DNA of 64,000 nt from Algoriphagus aquaeductus (GCF_003253485.1 NZ_QKTX01000004.1:248001-312000); one strand, 5' to 3'; positions 7,698-17,781 are shown, counted from the first letter of the stretch. Numbers and translations: made by a program. Notes: generated by a model not told the origin, from the letters alone.

Positions 7698-10600
7698 ATG
7701 AAAAGCAGCCCTAATTCCATAAGGTTCATTTTAATTTTTACCAGTTCCCTTTTAATTACTATTTGTGGAATGGTCGATCCCGCTTGGGGCCAGGGCTTCA
7801 ATGATAACGAATGGATTTTTGGTAATTGTGGGTCAGGGGATAACAGCTATTTATCTTTTGGAAAAGGTAGCACCGCCAATGTGCAGACATTACCGGGTTC
7901 GGTGATTATCGGAAAAGACAATAATGCCATAGCTATTGACCCGATCACCGGACAGCCATTATTCTACACCAATGGCGTACTGGTCTATGATTTTAGCGGA
8001 AGTCCAATCGAAGGCAACGCACCCGGGCTGAATGGAAATATCGATGGAAGGCAAACCGTAGCAACCGGTTTTCTGGAATATGATCCAAATGGAGACAAGC
8101 TTTTCTATATCTTTTATCTCACACCGGGTGGACAACTGAACTACGCAGTAGTGGATATGAATGCTCCCGGACAGGCAACAGGAAATGAGAGACCGCTTGG
8201 GCAGATTATTTCCAAAAATCAGCCAATTGGACCCGGACAAGGAGCTCTTTTAGTGGTCAAGACTTCTGCATCTCCTTCGTATTTAATCAGCTTTGCAGGT
8301 GGTAATTTGATTTCCCGGAGATTTGGAACTGCTGCCGGTGATTTCTCCGAAACTGATACCCAAGGCATCCCTTTTACCCCAAAAGGGATTGTTTTTGATG
8401 AAGCAAACGGAAGACTTATCCTGATCCCAGAAAATCCCGGAGACGATTTGTTAGTGGTCACTTTTGATACGGGCTCGGGTAATTTCGGAAGCCCTCAACC
8501 GATTGCCAATTCGGGAGGAACTGCGCCAATCAACGGAGCGGAGTTTTCTCCCGATGGAGATTTTATTTACTTCTCCCGAGGAAATCAGCTGTTTCGTGTC
8601 CCGACTTCTAATCTAACTGCCACTCCGGAAGAAATCCCGCTCAGTGCTGGATTACATCAGGTTTACGATGTAAAAGCCGGTCCCGACGGACAGCTGTATT
8701 ACATTTACGAAGAAGTACCCGGAGGACCCCAGTTGATCGGGAGAGTGACCAATCCGGATGAAAGCAATCTAACCGATGTCGTATTAGAAGAGGATCCTTT
8801 TGCCGGTACAGATTTCTGTGGCACTGTATTTCCGGTCTTTGCTCCAAATGCCGACATTGATCCTTCCGTTGATTTCACTTGGGATCCCGAAGAGCCCTGT
8901 GCCAATAATCCCGTCCAACTAAGCAGTGAAATTACGCCTCAAAACTATCGTCCGGTTTCATTCAACTGGGAATTCAGTCCTCCACTGACCGACTCTGACG
9001 GTAACCCGCTTCCCGCAGATTACAAGCAAGAGCACTTTTTGGTGCCTCAGGATGCTGCTCAGGGCACGAGCATTTCGGTGACACTAACTGTAGAGTTTGC
9101 AGACGGTACCACCCGGGAAGTGAGCAAAGACATCCCGTTGACAGAGAATAATCTCGAAGCAAATTTTTCTCCATCGGATACCACAGTCTGCGAGTCTTGT
9201 ATTGACATTGAAGCTTTTCTACAGGCTCAATCTCAAAGTGGCCAACAAGGAGGAGAAGCTCCCGGTGGTGGCGGAAACAACTATGAATATTTTTGGTCAA
9301 ATAAACGGGACCAAGGATGGATAGGAAAGGAACCGAATGAGGTCTGCCGCCCCGGATTGTATTGGGTATTGGTCAGAGAGCCGGGTTCCTCCTGCTATGC
9401 CTATGCTGAAGTACGGGTGAAAATGTGGGATGTACCAGACCAAACCAACAACATCTGGTATTTCGGAGATGGTGCCGGACTGGATTTCAATCCCGATCCG
9501 GATGACGAAAACGCGCCTGTCCCAAGACCAATAGCGGAGCGACATCCACAAAATATACCTGCGGGTACGACTACCATTTCTGACCAAGCCGGACAGGTTT
9601 TGTTTTTCACTGACGGACAATCTGTTTGGGACCTCAACGGAGACTTGATGGAAAATGGCAGTGATATAGGAGGAGACAATTCCGCCAGCCAATCCGTCAT
9701 TGCAGTGGGGGTACCTACCCAACCCACCTTGTTCTATCTCTTTACCACCCAAGCATCTGCGGGTGGTTCCAATACGGTTAGCTATTCTTTGGTCGATATC
9801 AAATCCGAAAACCAGACGGGGGTTGGGAATGTAGTTACCAAAAATAATTTCCTGTTCAGCCCATCCACAGAGCAAAGCGCTGCACTGACTTCGGGTGATA
9901 CTACTTGGGTGATGTTTCATGAGCTAGGAAACAATTCCTTCAGGGCCTACCCCGTGACGAGTAACGGCATCGGGCAGCCAGTGATCAGTTCGGTGGGCAG
10001 CAACCATGGCTTCAACTCAGGAGTCGGAGCTATGAAATTCAGTCCGGACGGCACCAAGTTGGCAGTGACCATTTCGGAGGGAGGGTGTAATCGAACTGAG
10101 ATTTTTGAGTTTGATCAGCAGACCGGTCAGTTGACCGAGTATGCCCGATTGAATTTGGGATGCAGCGGAAGTGTCTATGGTTTGGAATTTTCTCAGGATT
10201 CGGACCGAGTGTTGGTTTCTTACCGCAACGGAGGCCCAGGAATAGAGGAATTTATCATCAAACCGGTGGACAACAATGATCCGAATGCAGCGTCCTGTCC
10301 GGCATGTTTCGATGGAGCAAGTACCCGGGCACAACGCGAAGCCTGTATTCTTAGCACCAAAAAGCAAGTAGGCGGTACAGCCGGCCTTAATTTAGGAGCG
10401 CTACAGATCGCCTCAGATGGTCAAATCTATGTAGCCGTCGTCGGAGATAATCGAATCGGTCAGATTCAGGTGGGTACCGGATGTACTGCGAGCAGTACGT
10501 TTAATCAAAATGCCGTTCAGCCCATGCCCGGAACATCCAATCTTGGGTTGCCTTCCTTCGTTCAAAACTCCGGAAGTTCTATTCCTGAACCTGCCTTAGC

Positions 10601-13214
10601 CTTACCTCCTAGACTTTGCCTTGATCCTGCTTTGGGAGCGGAGGCTTTATTGGAAGGCGGTGGTGAGCCAGATATCGATTCCTATTTCTGGACGATTACC
10701 CATGAGGATGGGACAGTGATCCGAAATGAATTTGGTGGTCCCGGAGAGGAATTTCAAACCTTGGAACAAACCTTTAACCGACCTGGCATTTACACCGTCG
10801 AACTGAGAGTAGACCGATGTGATGAAATCAACTATGCCAGCTTTACCGGAGAAATTGAAGTGGTAGCGCCTCCGGTTTTGACCTTGGCTTCTGATGTAAC
10901 CCTATGTGTGGGTAACCCTGTCACCCTAACAGCGATTGACGGGTATGATCCGGCTGACGGTTTGTATGACTTCCAATGGACCAATGCCGCAGGACAGATT
11001 TTTGGAGATGAAAATTCCAATTCCATCACTGTGGATGAGGAAAGTATCTACACCGTCCAAGTGAGTTATAGACTTCCCGCAGGATTGTCTGAAGATGAAG
11101 CAGCCTTATTTGAAACTTGTCCATCCACCGCAGAGGTATTTGTTGGACCTGCTTTCGAATTTGATCTAACTCAAACCGCTGAGGAAGTATGTTTTGAAGA
11201 AACCTCAGTGATTTTTGCTCCTGACACTCCTATAGTAGGCGAATGGTTTTATGAGCGCAATCAGGATGGAAACCGCGTCTCCTTAGGAGAGTTTTTTGAA
11301 TTGGAACTCTTCATCAACAATCTTCCCGGGCCTGGCCAATATGAAATCATCTTTATCACAGAAGACCCGATTTTGGAAGGTTGTGTGGTTGAGAAAAAAG
11401 TGAATTTACTGGTCAATGAGCTTCCGCTATTTGTCCCGACAGCTACCAATCCTGCTACCGATTGTGCCACAGCCGATGGTGCATTTGAAATCGCAATGCA
11501 GGCCAATGCCTCGGAAGTACGGATTCCTGAATTGAGTCTCAGTTTTACCAATGTCTCAGCAGGGGACGTTATTCCGGTCAATGGGGTACTTCCGGGATTA
11601 TTTACCATTGAAGCGGAAAGTGCAGCGGGCTGTCTTTATCTGGCTTCGGTGACTATCCAAAATCTCAATCCTCCGTCACTTTATGAATTTACCGTAAGTA
11701 CCACAGATGAAACTTGTGGTACCAACGGTGTCGATCCCGGAAAAATCACCATTACTTTCAGCAGTGGAACAGCTCAAATAGGAACCTACCGGATCGTGAG
11801 GCAAGGTGATGGGCTGGAATTTACCGGACCGCTTCCTAATCAAGCCAGTTTTGATGTTGAGGTTCCTTATGGGGAATATTTGGTAGAAATTCAGGACCCT
11901 TCCGGTTGCGCCATCCCTGATGAAACTGTGTACACCATTGCCCAAAAATTTGAGGTAATATTTTCAGTACCTACCAATGTGACGGCCTGTGAAGAATTTT
12001 CTTTCACCCCAACAGGTCCCAATCCTTTAACGTACACACTTCGAAATTCGTCAGGAGGCATCATCAATCCGGATGCTTCAGGGGTATTTACGCTCAACCA
12101 ATCCGGGACCTACACGATGCGGGGTGAAGATCCATCCAATGTAGATTGTCCCAAGGAAATCGTGATGGTGGTCAATCTCAGCCAGCCTATCGATTTTGAT
12201 GTATCCGCACCAATTGTGGATTGCCAGACCGGAGTGAGATTTGAGGCTATCCTACGAAACGCCAATCCGGCAGACGTGATCTTCTTGTGGCGGGATGATT
12301 TGGGAGTGATTGTGGGAAGAAGAGATACATTTACCCCAAGTCGGGATGGAAGCTATTCCCTGGAAGTGCAGCCTGCAGCAGGGGGGTTATGCCCGACACA
12401 ACGTGTGGATTTTACGGCTACTATCCTTTCCGAGCCAATTTTGGTGAATTTGGACGTTGTGCCTTTCTGCATCGATCAAACCAGCACGACGATAAATGTG
12501 GTCACAGACCTAAGTCGGGTGGCCGAACTGGAATGGTTTTCGGTGGTCAACGGAACCCGAAGCCGTTTGCCATTACTGGACAATCTCTCCTCAATTGTAG
12601 TGACTCAAGAAGGAACTTATGAAGTCATCATTCGAAGCGAATTTGGCTGCGAGTTGGGAAGAGCAATTGGGGAGGTAAGAAAATCCACCATAATTCCACC
12701 TGTGGTTCCAGCTGAGATCGTCACCATTTGTGCCATTGAAGGAAATACGAGCAGTATCAATCCGGGTGTCTATGACAATTATTCATGGATTTTGAATGGA
12801 GAAGAAGTTTCACAAGATGCTATCTTCACTCCTACCTTACCCGGAAACTATGAACTGAGGGTATCTGATAATTTAGGGTGTGAATATGTGGCTGCTTTCA
12901 CCGTAGAGGAGGACTGCAGACTGAAAATAACCTACCCTAATGGAGTGGTTTTGGGAGATCCCAACCGAAATTTCATCCTATATGCCAATGAGTACATTGA
13001 TGAGGTTGAGGTTTTCATCTTCAACCGTTGGGGAGAGCTTATTTTTTATTGTGAACATGAAAACCTTGAACCTCGACAACCCTTCTGTCCTTGGGATGGA
13101 ATTGTAAACGGAAAATTTGTGCCCAACGGAACATATGCCGTGGTCGTGAGGTTTACTTCCCGAGAGCAAAATCTCACCCAATCCGAAACCAAAGCGATTA
13201 CGATTATCCAATAA
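7698..13214 (+). CDS. Giant secreted T9SS protein with two beta-propeller-like domains
   Basis: This 1838-aa protein starts at ATG 7698; the longer frame upstream overlaps sprF and precedes the signal peptide (KSSPNSIRFILIFTSSLL, cleavage near PAWG-QG). Domains, by approximate residue: a propeller-like region opening NEWIFGNCGSG (30-400); a PKD/Ig-like domain with FTWDPEEPCANNPVQL (410-500); a second propeller-like region opening NNIWYFGDGAGL (583-955) that resembles the first; PKD-like and Ig-like domains (990-1740); and a gliding-motility-type C-terminal domain (1742-1838) with FNRWGELIF and a terminal ITIIQ strand. It should cross the inner membrane by Sec and the outer membrane by T9SS. 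It lies divergent from sprF and 2 bp before yaaA. The C-terminal half is paralogous to the gene at 14057. The ligand is unknown; adhesion or sensing at the cell surface is a guess. Confidence 0.88.
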   Translation: MKSSPNSIRFILIFTSSLLITICGMVDPAWGQGFNDNEWIFGNCGSGDNSYLSFGKGSTANVQTLPGSVIIGKDNNAIAIDPITGQPLFYTNGVLVYDFSGSPIEGNAPGLNGNIDGRQTVATGFLEYDPNGDKLFYIFYLTPGGQLNYAVVDMNAPGQATGNERPLGQIISKNQPIGPGQGALLVVKTSASPSYLISFAGGNLISRRFGTAAGDFSETDTQGIPFTPKGIVFDEANGRLILIPENPGDDLLVVTFDTGSGNFGSPQPIANSGGTAPINGAEFSPDGDFIYFSRGNQLFRVPTSNLTATPEEIPLSAGLHQVYDVKAGPDGQLYYIYEEVPGGPQLIGRVTNPDESNLTDVVLEEDPFAGTDFCGTVFPVFAPNADIDPSVDFTWDPEEPCANNPVQLSSEITPQNYRPVSFNWEFSPPLTDSDGNPLPADYKQEHFLVPQDAAQGTSISVTLTVEFADGTTREVSKDIPLTENNLEANFSPSDTTVCESCIDIEAFLQAQSQSGQQGGEAPGGGGNNYEYFWSNKRDQGWIGKEPNEVCRPGLYWVLVREPGSSCYAYAEVRVKMWDVPDQTNNIWYFGDGAGLDFNPDPDDENAPVPRPIAERHPQNIPAGTTTISDQAGQVLFFTDGQSVWDLNGDLMENGSDIGGDNSASQSVIAVGVPTQPTLFYLFTTQASAGGSNTVSYSLVDIKSENQTGVGNVVTKNNFLFSPSTEQSAALTSGDTTWVMFHELGNNSFRAYPVTSNGIGQPVISSVGSNHGFNSGVGAMKFSPDGTKLAVTISEGGCNRTEIFEFDQQTGQLTEYARLNLGCSGSVYGLEFSQDSDRVLVSYRNGGPGIEEFIIKPVDNNDPNAASCPACFDGASTRAQREACILSTKKQVGGTAGLNLGALQIASDGQIYVAVVGDNRIGQIQVGTGCTASSTFNQNAVQPMPGTSNLGLPSFVQNSGSSIPEPALALPPRLCLDPALGAEALLEGGGEPDIDSYFWTITHEDGTVIRNEFGGPGEEFQTLEQTFNRPGIYTVELRVDRCDEINYASFTGEIEVVAPPVLTLASDVTLCVGNPVTLTAIDGYDPADGLYDFQWTNAAGQIFGDENSNSITVDEESIYTVQVSYRLPAGLSEDEAALFETCPSTAEVFVGPAFEFDLTQTAEEVCFEETSVIFAPDTPIVGEWFYERNQDGNRVSLGEFFELELFINNLPGPGQYEIIFITEDPILEGCVVEKKVNLLVNELPLFVPTATNPATDCATADGAFEIAMQANASEVRIPELSLSFTNVSAGDVIPVNGVLPGLFTIEAESAAGCLYLASVTIQNLNPPSLYEFTVSTTDETCGTNGVDPGKITITFSSGTAQIGTYRIVRQGDGLEFTGPLPNQASFDVEVPYGEYLVEIQDPSGCAIPDETVYTIAQKFEVIFSVPTNVTACEEFSFTPTGPNPLTYTLRNSSGGIINPDASGVFTLNQSGTYTMRGEDPSNVDCPKEIVMVVNLSQPIDFDVSAPIVDCQTGVRFEAILRNANPADVIFLWRDDLGVIVGRRDTFTPSRDGSYSLEVQPAAGGLCPTQRVDFTATILSEPILVNLDVVPFCIDQTSTTINVVTDLSRVAELEWFSVVNGTRSRLPLLDNLSSIVVTQEGTYEVIIRSEFGCELGRAIGEVRKSTIIPPVVPAEIVTICAIEGNTSSINPGVYDNYSWILNGEEVSQDAIFTPTLPGNYELRVSDNLGCEYVAAFTVEEDCRLKITYPNGVVLGDPNRNFILYANEYIDEVEVFIFNRWGELIFYCEHENLEPRQPFCPWDGIVNGKFVPNGTYAVVVRFTSREQNLTQSETKAITIIQ

Positions 13215-13216
13215 GT

Positions 13217-13969
13217 ATGTTGATTGTTATTTCTCCTGCAAAAACGCTGGATTATAGTACCCCAAACTTCAAAGATTTCTCCCTTCCTGACTTTGGCTCA
13301 GACATCAAAAATCTGGTTCAAGTCATGAAAAAAAAATCAGCAAATGAAATTGCTGAGCTGATGCACATCAGCGACAACCTGGCTCAGCTAAACGAAGAGC
13401 GATACAAGACTTTTCAAAAGGAATTTCACCACGACAATTCCAAACAGGCTCTTCTCGCATTCAAAGGGGATGTGTACACCAAAATTGAAGTGGACACCTA
13501 TTCACCTGAAGATTTTGAATTTGCACAGAATCATCTACGAATTTTGTCAGGACTCTACGGCCTGTTGAAGCCCCTGGATTTGATTCAGCCCTATCGACTG
13601 GAAATGGGTACAAGGCTGGAGACCAAAAAGGGAACAAATCTCTATGAGTATTGGGGAAGCAAAATTGCCAAGGCGATCAATGAAGCGGCCCAAGGCGAGC
13701 CATTGATCAACCTGGCCTCTCAGGAATATTTCAAAGCGGTGGATAGGAAGGCACTCAAAATCCCCGTGGTAAACATTCATTTCAAGGAATATAAAAACGG
13801 TTCATACCAAGTAATCGGACTTTTCGCCAAACAAGCGAGAGGAATGATGACTAATTTTGCCATCAAAAACAAGCTGAGAAATCCTGAGGAATTAAAGACG
13901 TTCAACCAGTCTGGATACGAGTTCGCTGAAGGAATGAGTTCCACTTCGGACTGGTATTTTGTAAGATAA
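13217..13969 (+). CDS. yaaA: Peroxide stress protein YaaA (UPF0246)
   Basis: This 250-aa cytoplasmic protein starts at ATG 13217, 2 bp after the stop of the upstream giant gene; MLIVISPAKTLDY is the standard YaaA opening. Further family segments are LSGLYGLLKPLDLIQPYRLEMG and NFAIKNKL, and the C-terminus has GYEF. In Escherichia coli YaaA limits oxidative DNA damage by lowering free iron during peroxide stress, and it binds DNA. The family identification is very firm. Its position is odd: it is wedged between two paralogous secreted-protein genes and probably shares their transcript, with no evident functional link. Confidence 0.95.
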   Translation: MLIVISPAKTLDYSTPNFKDFSLPDFGSDIKNLVQVMKKKSANEIAELMHISDNLAQLNEERYKTFQKEFHHDNSKQALLAFKGDVYTKIEVDTYSPEDFEFAQNHLRILSGLYGLLKPLDLIQPYRLEMGTRLETKKGTNLYEYWGSKIAKAINEAAQGEPLINLASQEYFKAVDRKALKIPVVNIHFKEYKNGSYQVIGLFAKQARGMMTNFAIKNKLRNPEELKTFNQSGYEFAEGMSSTSDWYFVR

Positions 13970-14056
13970 ACATATTTGGGCAGGGATAGGCCTCAGTTCC
14001 GATTTTTTGAACGGAGGTTTTTTAGTAGCTTTAAGGCTCATTTTCAATATTTTCAA

Positions 14057-17000
14057 GTGCGGTTTTACCTGTTTAAAAACTTCTCTGGATTGTTTTTTTT
14101 CCTATTGGCCTTAGGAGTGTTTGGGGGTACCTATTCGATTATAAAAGAAAAAAATCAGTTTGAAAATGAGGCTTTCCATCAAGCTTCTACCACACCGGCA
14201 ATCTCTGGTCCGGATCGGCTGTGTAATGTATTTGGAAGTGTGATCGGAACTTTTTCAGGAGGGGGAAATCCTCTCACGGATCTTTACCAATGGACCATCA
14301 TCGGACCCGGAGGAGAAATCCTCAGGGAAACCCAGTATCGAAGCACACCTGATATCAGCTACACCTTTGGATTGTTGGGCCCCCATCGGGTTATTTTGAA
14401 AGTTACCAGAGCCGGTCTTCCTTTTTTTGAACAAGAAAAAACAGTCTTGTTGATCAAAGGTCCGGATATTGCGCTGCAGCCTACCTATCAATTGTGCCAA
14501 GGGCAATCATTAAACATAAGTGCCTTAGATCCGGGATCTGCAAACTTTGGTTCTTATGCATTCGAATGGAAAAACCAATCCGGTGCCACCGTCGGGACCA
14601 GCAATACCCTGGCTGTGGATACCCCTGGGGATTATGTGGTCACTTTTTATTTTTTGAATTCTTCGGGAGTCCCAGAATGTGAAACCACTCTTTCTACAAG
14701 GATTGGCGAAATAAGTCCTTTTGTCATCACTTCCACCTCCAGTGTCCTTTGCCCGGCGGGTAACATTACTTTTGAAACCAACCCCATCACTTCAGGAGAA
14801 TGGTATTATCAAAAAATAGGCACACCTGCTCCTATCCGAATTGCCAGTGGAAATTCCCTGGTTTTGGAGGCTTCCTCCTTACCTGAACCGGGAGATTATG
14901 AAATCATCGTTCGAGTGGATAACCCTCAAAATCCTGCATGTAGCCCAGAAGTTAGAACCACCATCCAATACAATATCCTTCCTCAGATCAAAATTGAAGA
15001 GGCCATTGGTGCCACGGGTTGCTTTGAGCCGGACGGGATTTTGAAGGTAAGGGCACTCACCAATCTGGATGGAGTATCGATCAACGGATTAGGAATGAGT
15101 CAGGGGCCTTTCCTTGCAGGAGATCTCATCCAATTCAACGGTTTGAAATCCGGAGCCTATAGTATTATCGCCAATCTGAACGGTTGCTCTGAAATTTTTG
15201 GATCAGTAGTCCCACTTCAAAATCCCCCATCCAATCTGGAATTTGCCATCGATGATATTCAACCGGAGATTTGTACAGAAACAGGAAAGGATCTTGGGTC
15301 ATTTTTGCTACGAATGATCAATGCCCCATTGGAGGGTTCGTATCGAATTCTTAATCTCAAAGGCGAAGTAGTCGCCAATGAAGCCGGAAATGGGCTAGAA
15401 GAGTTAAGGGTAAGTATAAGCGGGGGAAAATACTTCTTTCAGGTATTTGATACTGACAGCTGCACCTTGCCAAAAAGTGAAGAATTCGAAGTACCTGGCT
15501 TAGCCCAAGTTTCTTATTCCATACCTGGAGATCTTTTTGTCTGTCAAAGTTACGACTTGACTCCTGAGAGCAGTTTTGATCTGGAATATACCTTGACCTA
15601 TCCTGACGGTTCTAAGAAGACACTTGGTCAAGGTGCTCCATTTACCATCACAGAAGGGGGAGATTATACGATAGTCGGCAGGTTGGCAGGTCCCGGTGAC
15701 CTTTGTCCATTTTTACAGGAGTTTAGCATCACCATGGTGAATCCGGTGGATTTTGAGCCGGTGCTTATTCAGGAAGATTGTGATGGAAACCGAACCTATG
15801 AAGCGGATATCAGGGGGAGAGATCCCTCCACGGTCAAATTTCTTTGGTTTAATGAAAATGATGAACTGGTAGGAAATGGACAATTTCTATTCCCGACCTC
15901 CACGGGTGAATTCAAACTCGATGTCCAACCGGCAAATAGTACGGCATGCCCCAGTCCTCCGGTTCCCTTTTTAATACCAGAACCTATACTAGAAGTCGAG
16001 GTTGAACTGGTATCCACCAAACTTTGTGAGTATGGTCCTCGGGCAGTTTTGGATTTGAATACCACCTTTCCGGAAGCAGTGACTGACATCGAGTGGAGAC
16101 GATATGATGAAGATGGCACGATCACCACGCTAGATAACTACGCCAATCAGAAACAGGTCCTTATAGAATTGCCGGGAATCTATGAAGCCGCTGTTTTCAG
16201 CAGAATTCCCAGCATAGGCAAAGACTGTGAATTGGGCAGATCCAGCCTCGAAATTGACCTGATTTTGGACAAGGTCAACTTTGAAATCCCGGGGGATCTC
16301 TCGATTTGTGATCCTTTTGAACTCATACCTGAATCCTCCCGACCTTTGATATTTACCTTGACCTATCCGGATGGAAAAGAAGAAACCAAAAATCTAAATG
16401 AACCTTTTACGCTTAACCAAGAGGGCAGCTATACAATTTTAGGCTTTGATCCGGATCCAAAGGGCCCGGAATGTCCGGAACAAAAAACATTTGAGGTAAA
16501 AATCAACCCACCCGTACAGTTTTCTCTGGAATTAGTCAATTTAGACTGTAATGGGATTTATGAATATGAAGCAGAGGTGACTAATTACCTGCCGTCTGAA
16601 GTGGACTTCTTTTGGTTTGACCCTAGTGGCACTTTGGTGTCTAACACCTCAAGCTTAAGTACTTCCACTTATGGGGAGTTTCGGGTGGAAATTCAGCCCT
16701 CCGGTTCTATCCCCTGTGAAAACCAATTCAAAACCCTTTTTGTACCCGATCCCATTCTTCAGGTAAGTACAAAGATTATTGCTGAGGCGCTTTGTCCAGA
16801 CCAACCCAATGCCGCATTGAAGGTGGATGCAAACCTAGAACCTGTCCAAACGATCCACTGGTGGTTTACCGATTTGAGCAATAATCGAAGACCACTATCC
16901 AACCTTACCAATCAGCAGGAGATTTTGGCTTTTGAGGAAGGCACCTATGAAGTCCAACTTTTGAATAGGTTCAATTGTCTTTTGGGTCAAGATCAAACTT

Positions 17001-17542
17001 TGGTTATCCGAAGCACAGATCAAGTCAGACCGGAGCTGGACGAGGCGTATCAGATTTGCCCCAAATATGACATCGCGCCCACCCTGAGCCCCGGAAATTT
17101 TGCCTCGTACGAATGGATTTTTGAGGGCAACTTGGTATCTACTTCTTCTACCTTTAAGCCTCTTCAGATTGGCAGTTATGAAGTCATAGTTACCAGTGCT
17201 GAGGGTTGCGCCTACCAGACCAGTTTCATAACCGAGGAGGAATGCGAACTGAGGCTGAGACTTCCGAATGCCATCCAACCGGAAAATCCGGATAAACCCT
17301 TTTTGATTTACACTAACTATCTGGTAGATGAACTTGAGGTTTGGATTTATAACAAATGGGGGAATTTGATATTTCATTGCAAAAACTCCGATTTGATCGA
17401 TCAAGAATCCACTTGCTTATGGGATGGATTGTACAATGGAAAAAAAGTACCCCCGGGGGCCTATGCCTTTCGAATAAATTACCAAAATTATGAGCGGGGA
17501 ATCAAGCGGGAACAACTGGGTACGGTACAGGTCATCGAATAA
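14057..17542 (+). CDS. Large secreted T9SS protein, paralogue of the 1838-aa protein
   Basis: This 1161-aa protein has repeated Ig/PKD-like domains and a gliding-type C-terminal domain (about residues 1064-1161; IYNKWGNLIFHC ... WDGLYNGKKVPPGAYAF). No ATG precedes the first domains in this frame. GTG at 14057 gives a good signal peptide (RFYLFKNFSGLFFFLLALGV), so it was chosen; TTG 13976 is the earliest alternative. The protein aligns with the C-terminal half of the 7698-13214 product but lacks the propellers. It carries an internal tandem duplication of about 250 residues: 487-735 and 740-1000 both open with IPGDL and contain LTYPDG, VDF or VQF, and PEPIL/PDPIL. It lies 87 bp after yaaA on the same strand. 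A cell-surface role is inferred; the ligand is unknown. Confidence 0.85.
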   Translation: MRFYLFKNFSGLFFFLLALGVFGGTYSIIKEKNQFENEAFHQASTTPAISGPDRLCNVFGSVIGTFSGGGNPLTDLYQWTIIGPGGEILRETQYRSTPDISYTFGLLGPHRVILKVTRAGLPFFEQEKTVLLIKGPDIALQPTYQLCQGQSLNISALDPGSANFGSYAFEWKNQSGATVGTSNTLAVDTPGDYVVTFYFLNSSGVPECETTLSTRIGEISPFVITSTSSVLCPAGNITFETNPITSGEWYYQKIGTPAPIRIASGNSLVLEASSLPEPGDYEIIVRVDNPQNPACSPEVRTTIQYNILPQIKIEEAIGATGCFEPDGILKVRALTNLDGVSINGLGMSQGPFLAGDLIQFNGLKSGAYSIIANLNGCSEIFGSVVPLQNPPSNLEFAIDDIQPEICTETGKDLGSFLLRMINAPLEGSYRILNLKGEVVANEAGNGLEELRVSISGGKYFFQVFDTDSCTLPKSEEFEVPGLAQVSYSIPGDLFVCQSYDLTPESSFDLEYTLTYPDGSKKTLGQGAPFTITEGGDYTIVGRLAGPGDLCPFLQEFSITMVNPVDFEPVLIQEDCDGNRTYEADIRGRDPSTVKFLWFNENDELVGNGQFLFPTSTGEFKLDVQPANSTACPSPPVPFLIPEPILEVEVELVSTKLCEYGPRAVLDLNTTFPEAVTDIEWRRYDEDGTITTLDNYANQKQVLIELPGIYEAAVFSRIPSIGKDCELGRSSLEIDLILDKVNFEIPGDLSICDPFELIPESSRPLIFTLTYPDGKEETKNLNEPFTLNQEGSYTILGFDPDPKGPECPEQKTFEVKINPPVQFSLELVNLDCNGIYEYEAEVTNYLPSEVDFFWFDPSGTLVSNTSSLSTSTYGEFRVEIQPSGSIPCENQFKTLFVPDPILQVSTKIIAEALCPDQPNAALKVDANLEPVQTIHWWFTDLSNNRRPLSNLTNQQEILAFEEGTYEVQLLNRFNCLLGQDQTLVIRSTDQVRPELDEAYQICPKYDIAPTLSPGNFASYEWIFEGNLVSTSSTFKPLQIGSYEVIVTSAEGCAYQTSFITEEECELRLRLPNAIQPENPDKPFLIYTNYLVDELEVWIYNKWGNLIFHCKNSDLIDQESTCLWDGLYNGKKVPPGAYAFRINYQNYERGIKREQLGTVQVIE

Positions 17543-17781
17543 TTTTTTTCCAACTTTCTCCAAAATAAGACCCTGAATTCCTGAAATATATACAGGCTAT
17601 ATTCGGCAACACCTCAGAAGAGTACCTGCATGCCAACTCAATATTGGACGGATAATCATTTGTGACTTTTTCCTTTCAAGGAAAATTTTCTTTGGCGGGC
17701 AAGCTAAATCCGATTTTTTTCATATTTTGAGCTGTTTCAATCGTTTGTTTCACTCAACCCAAAATCCAAAAGCACGCTTCT

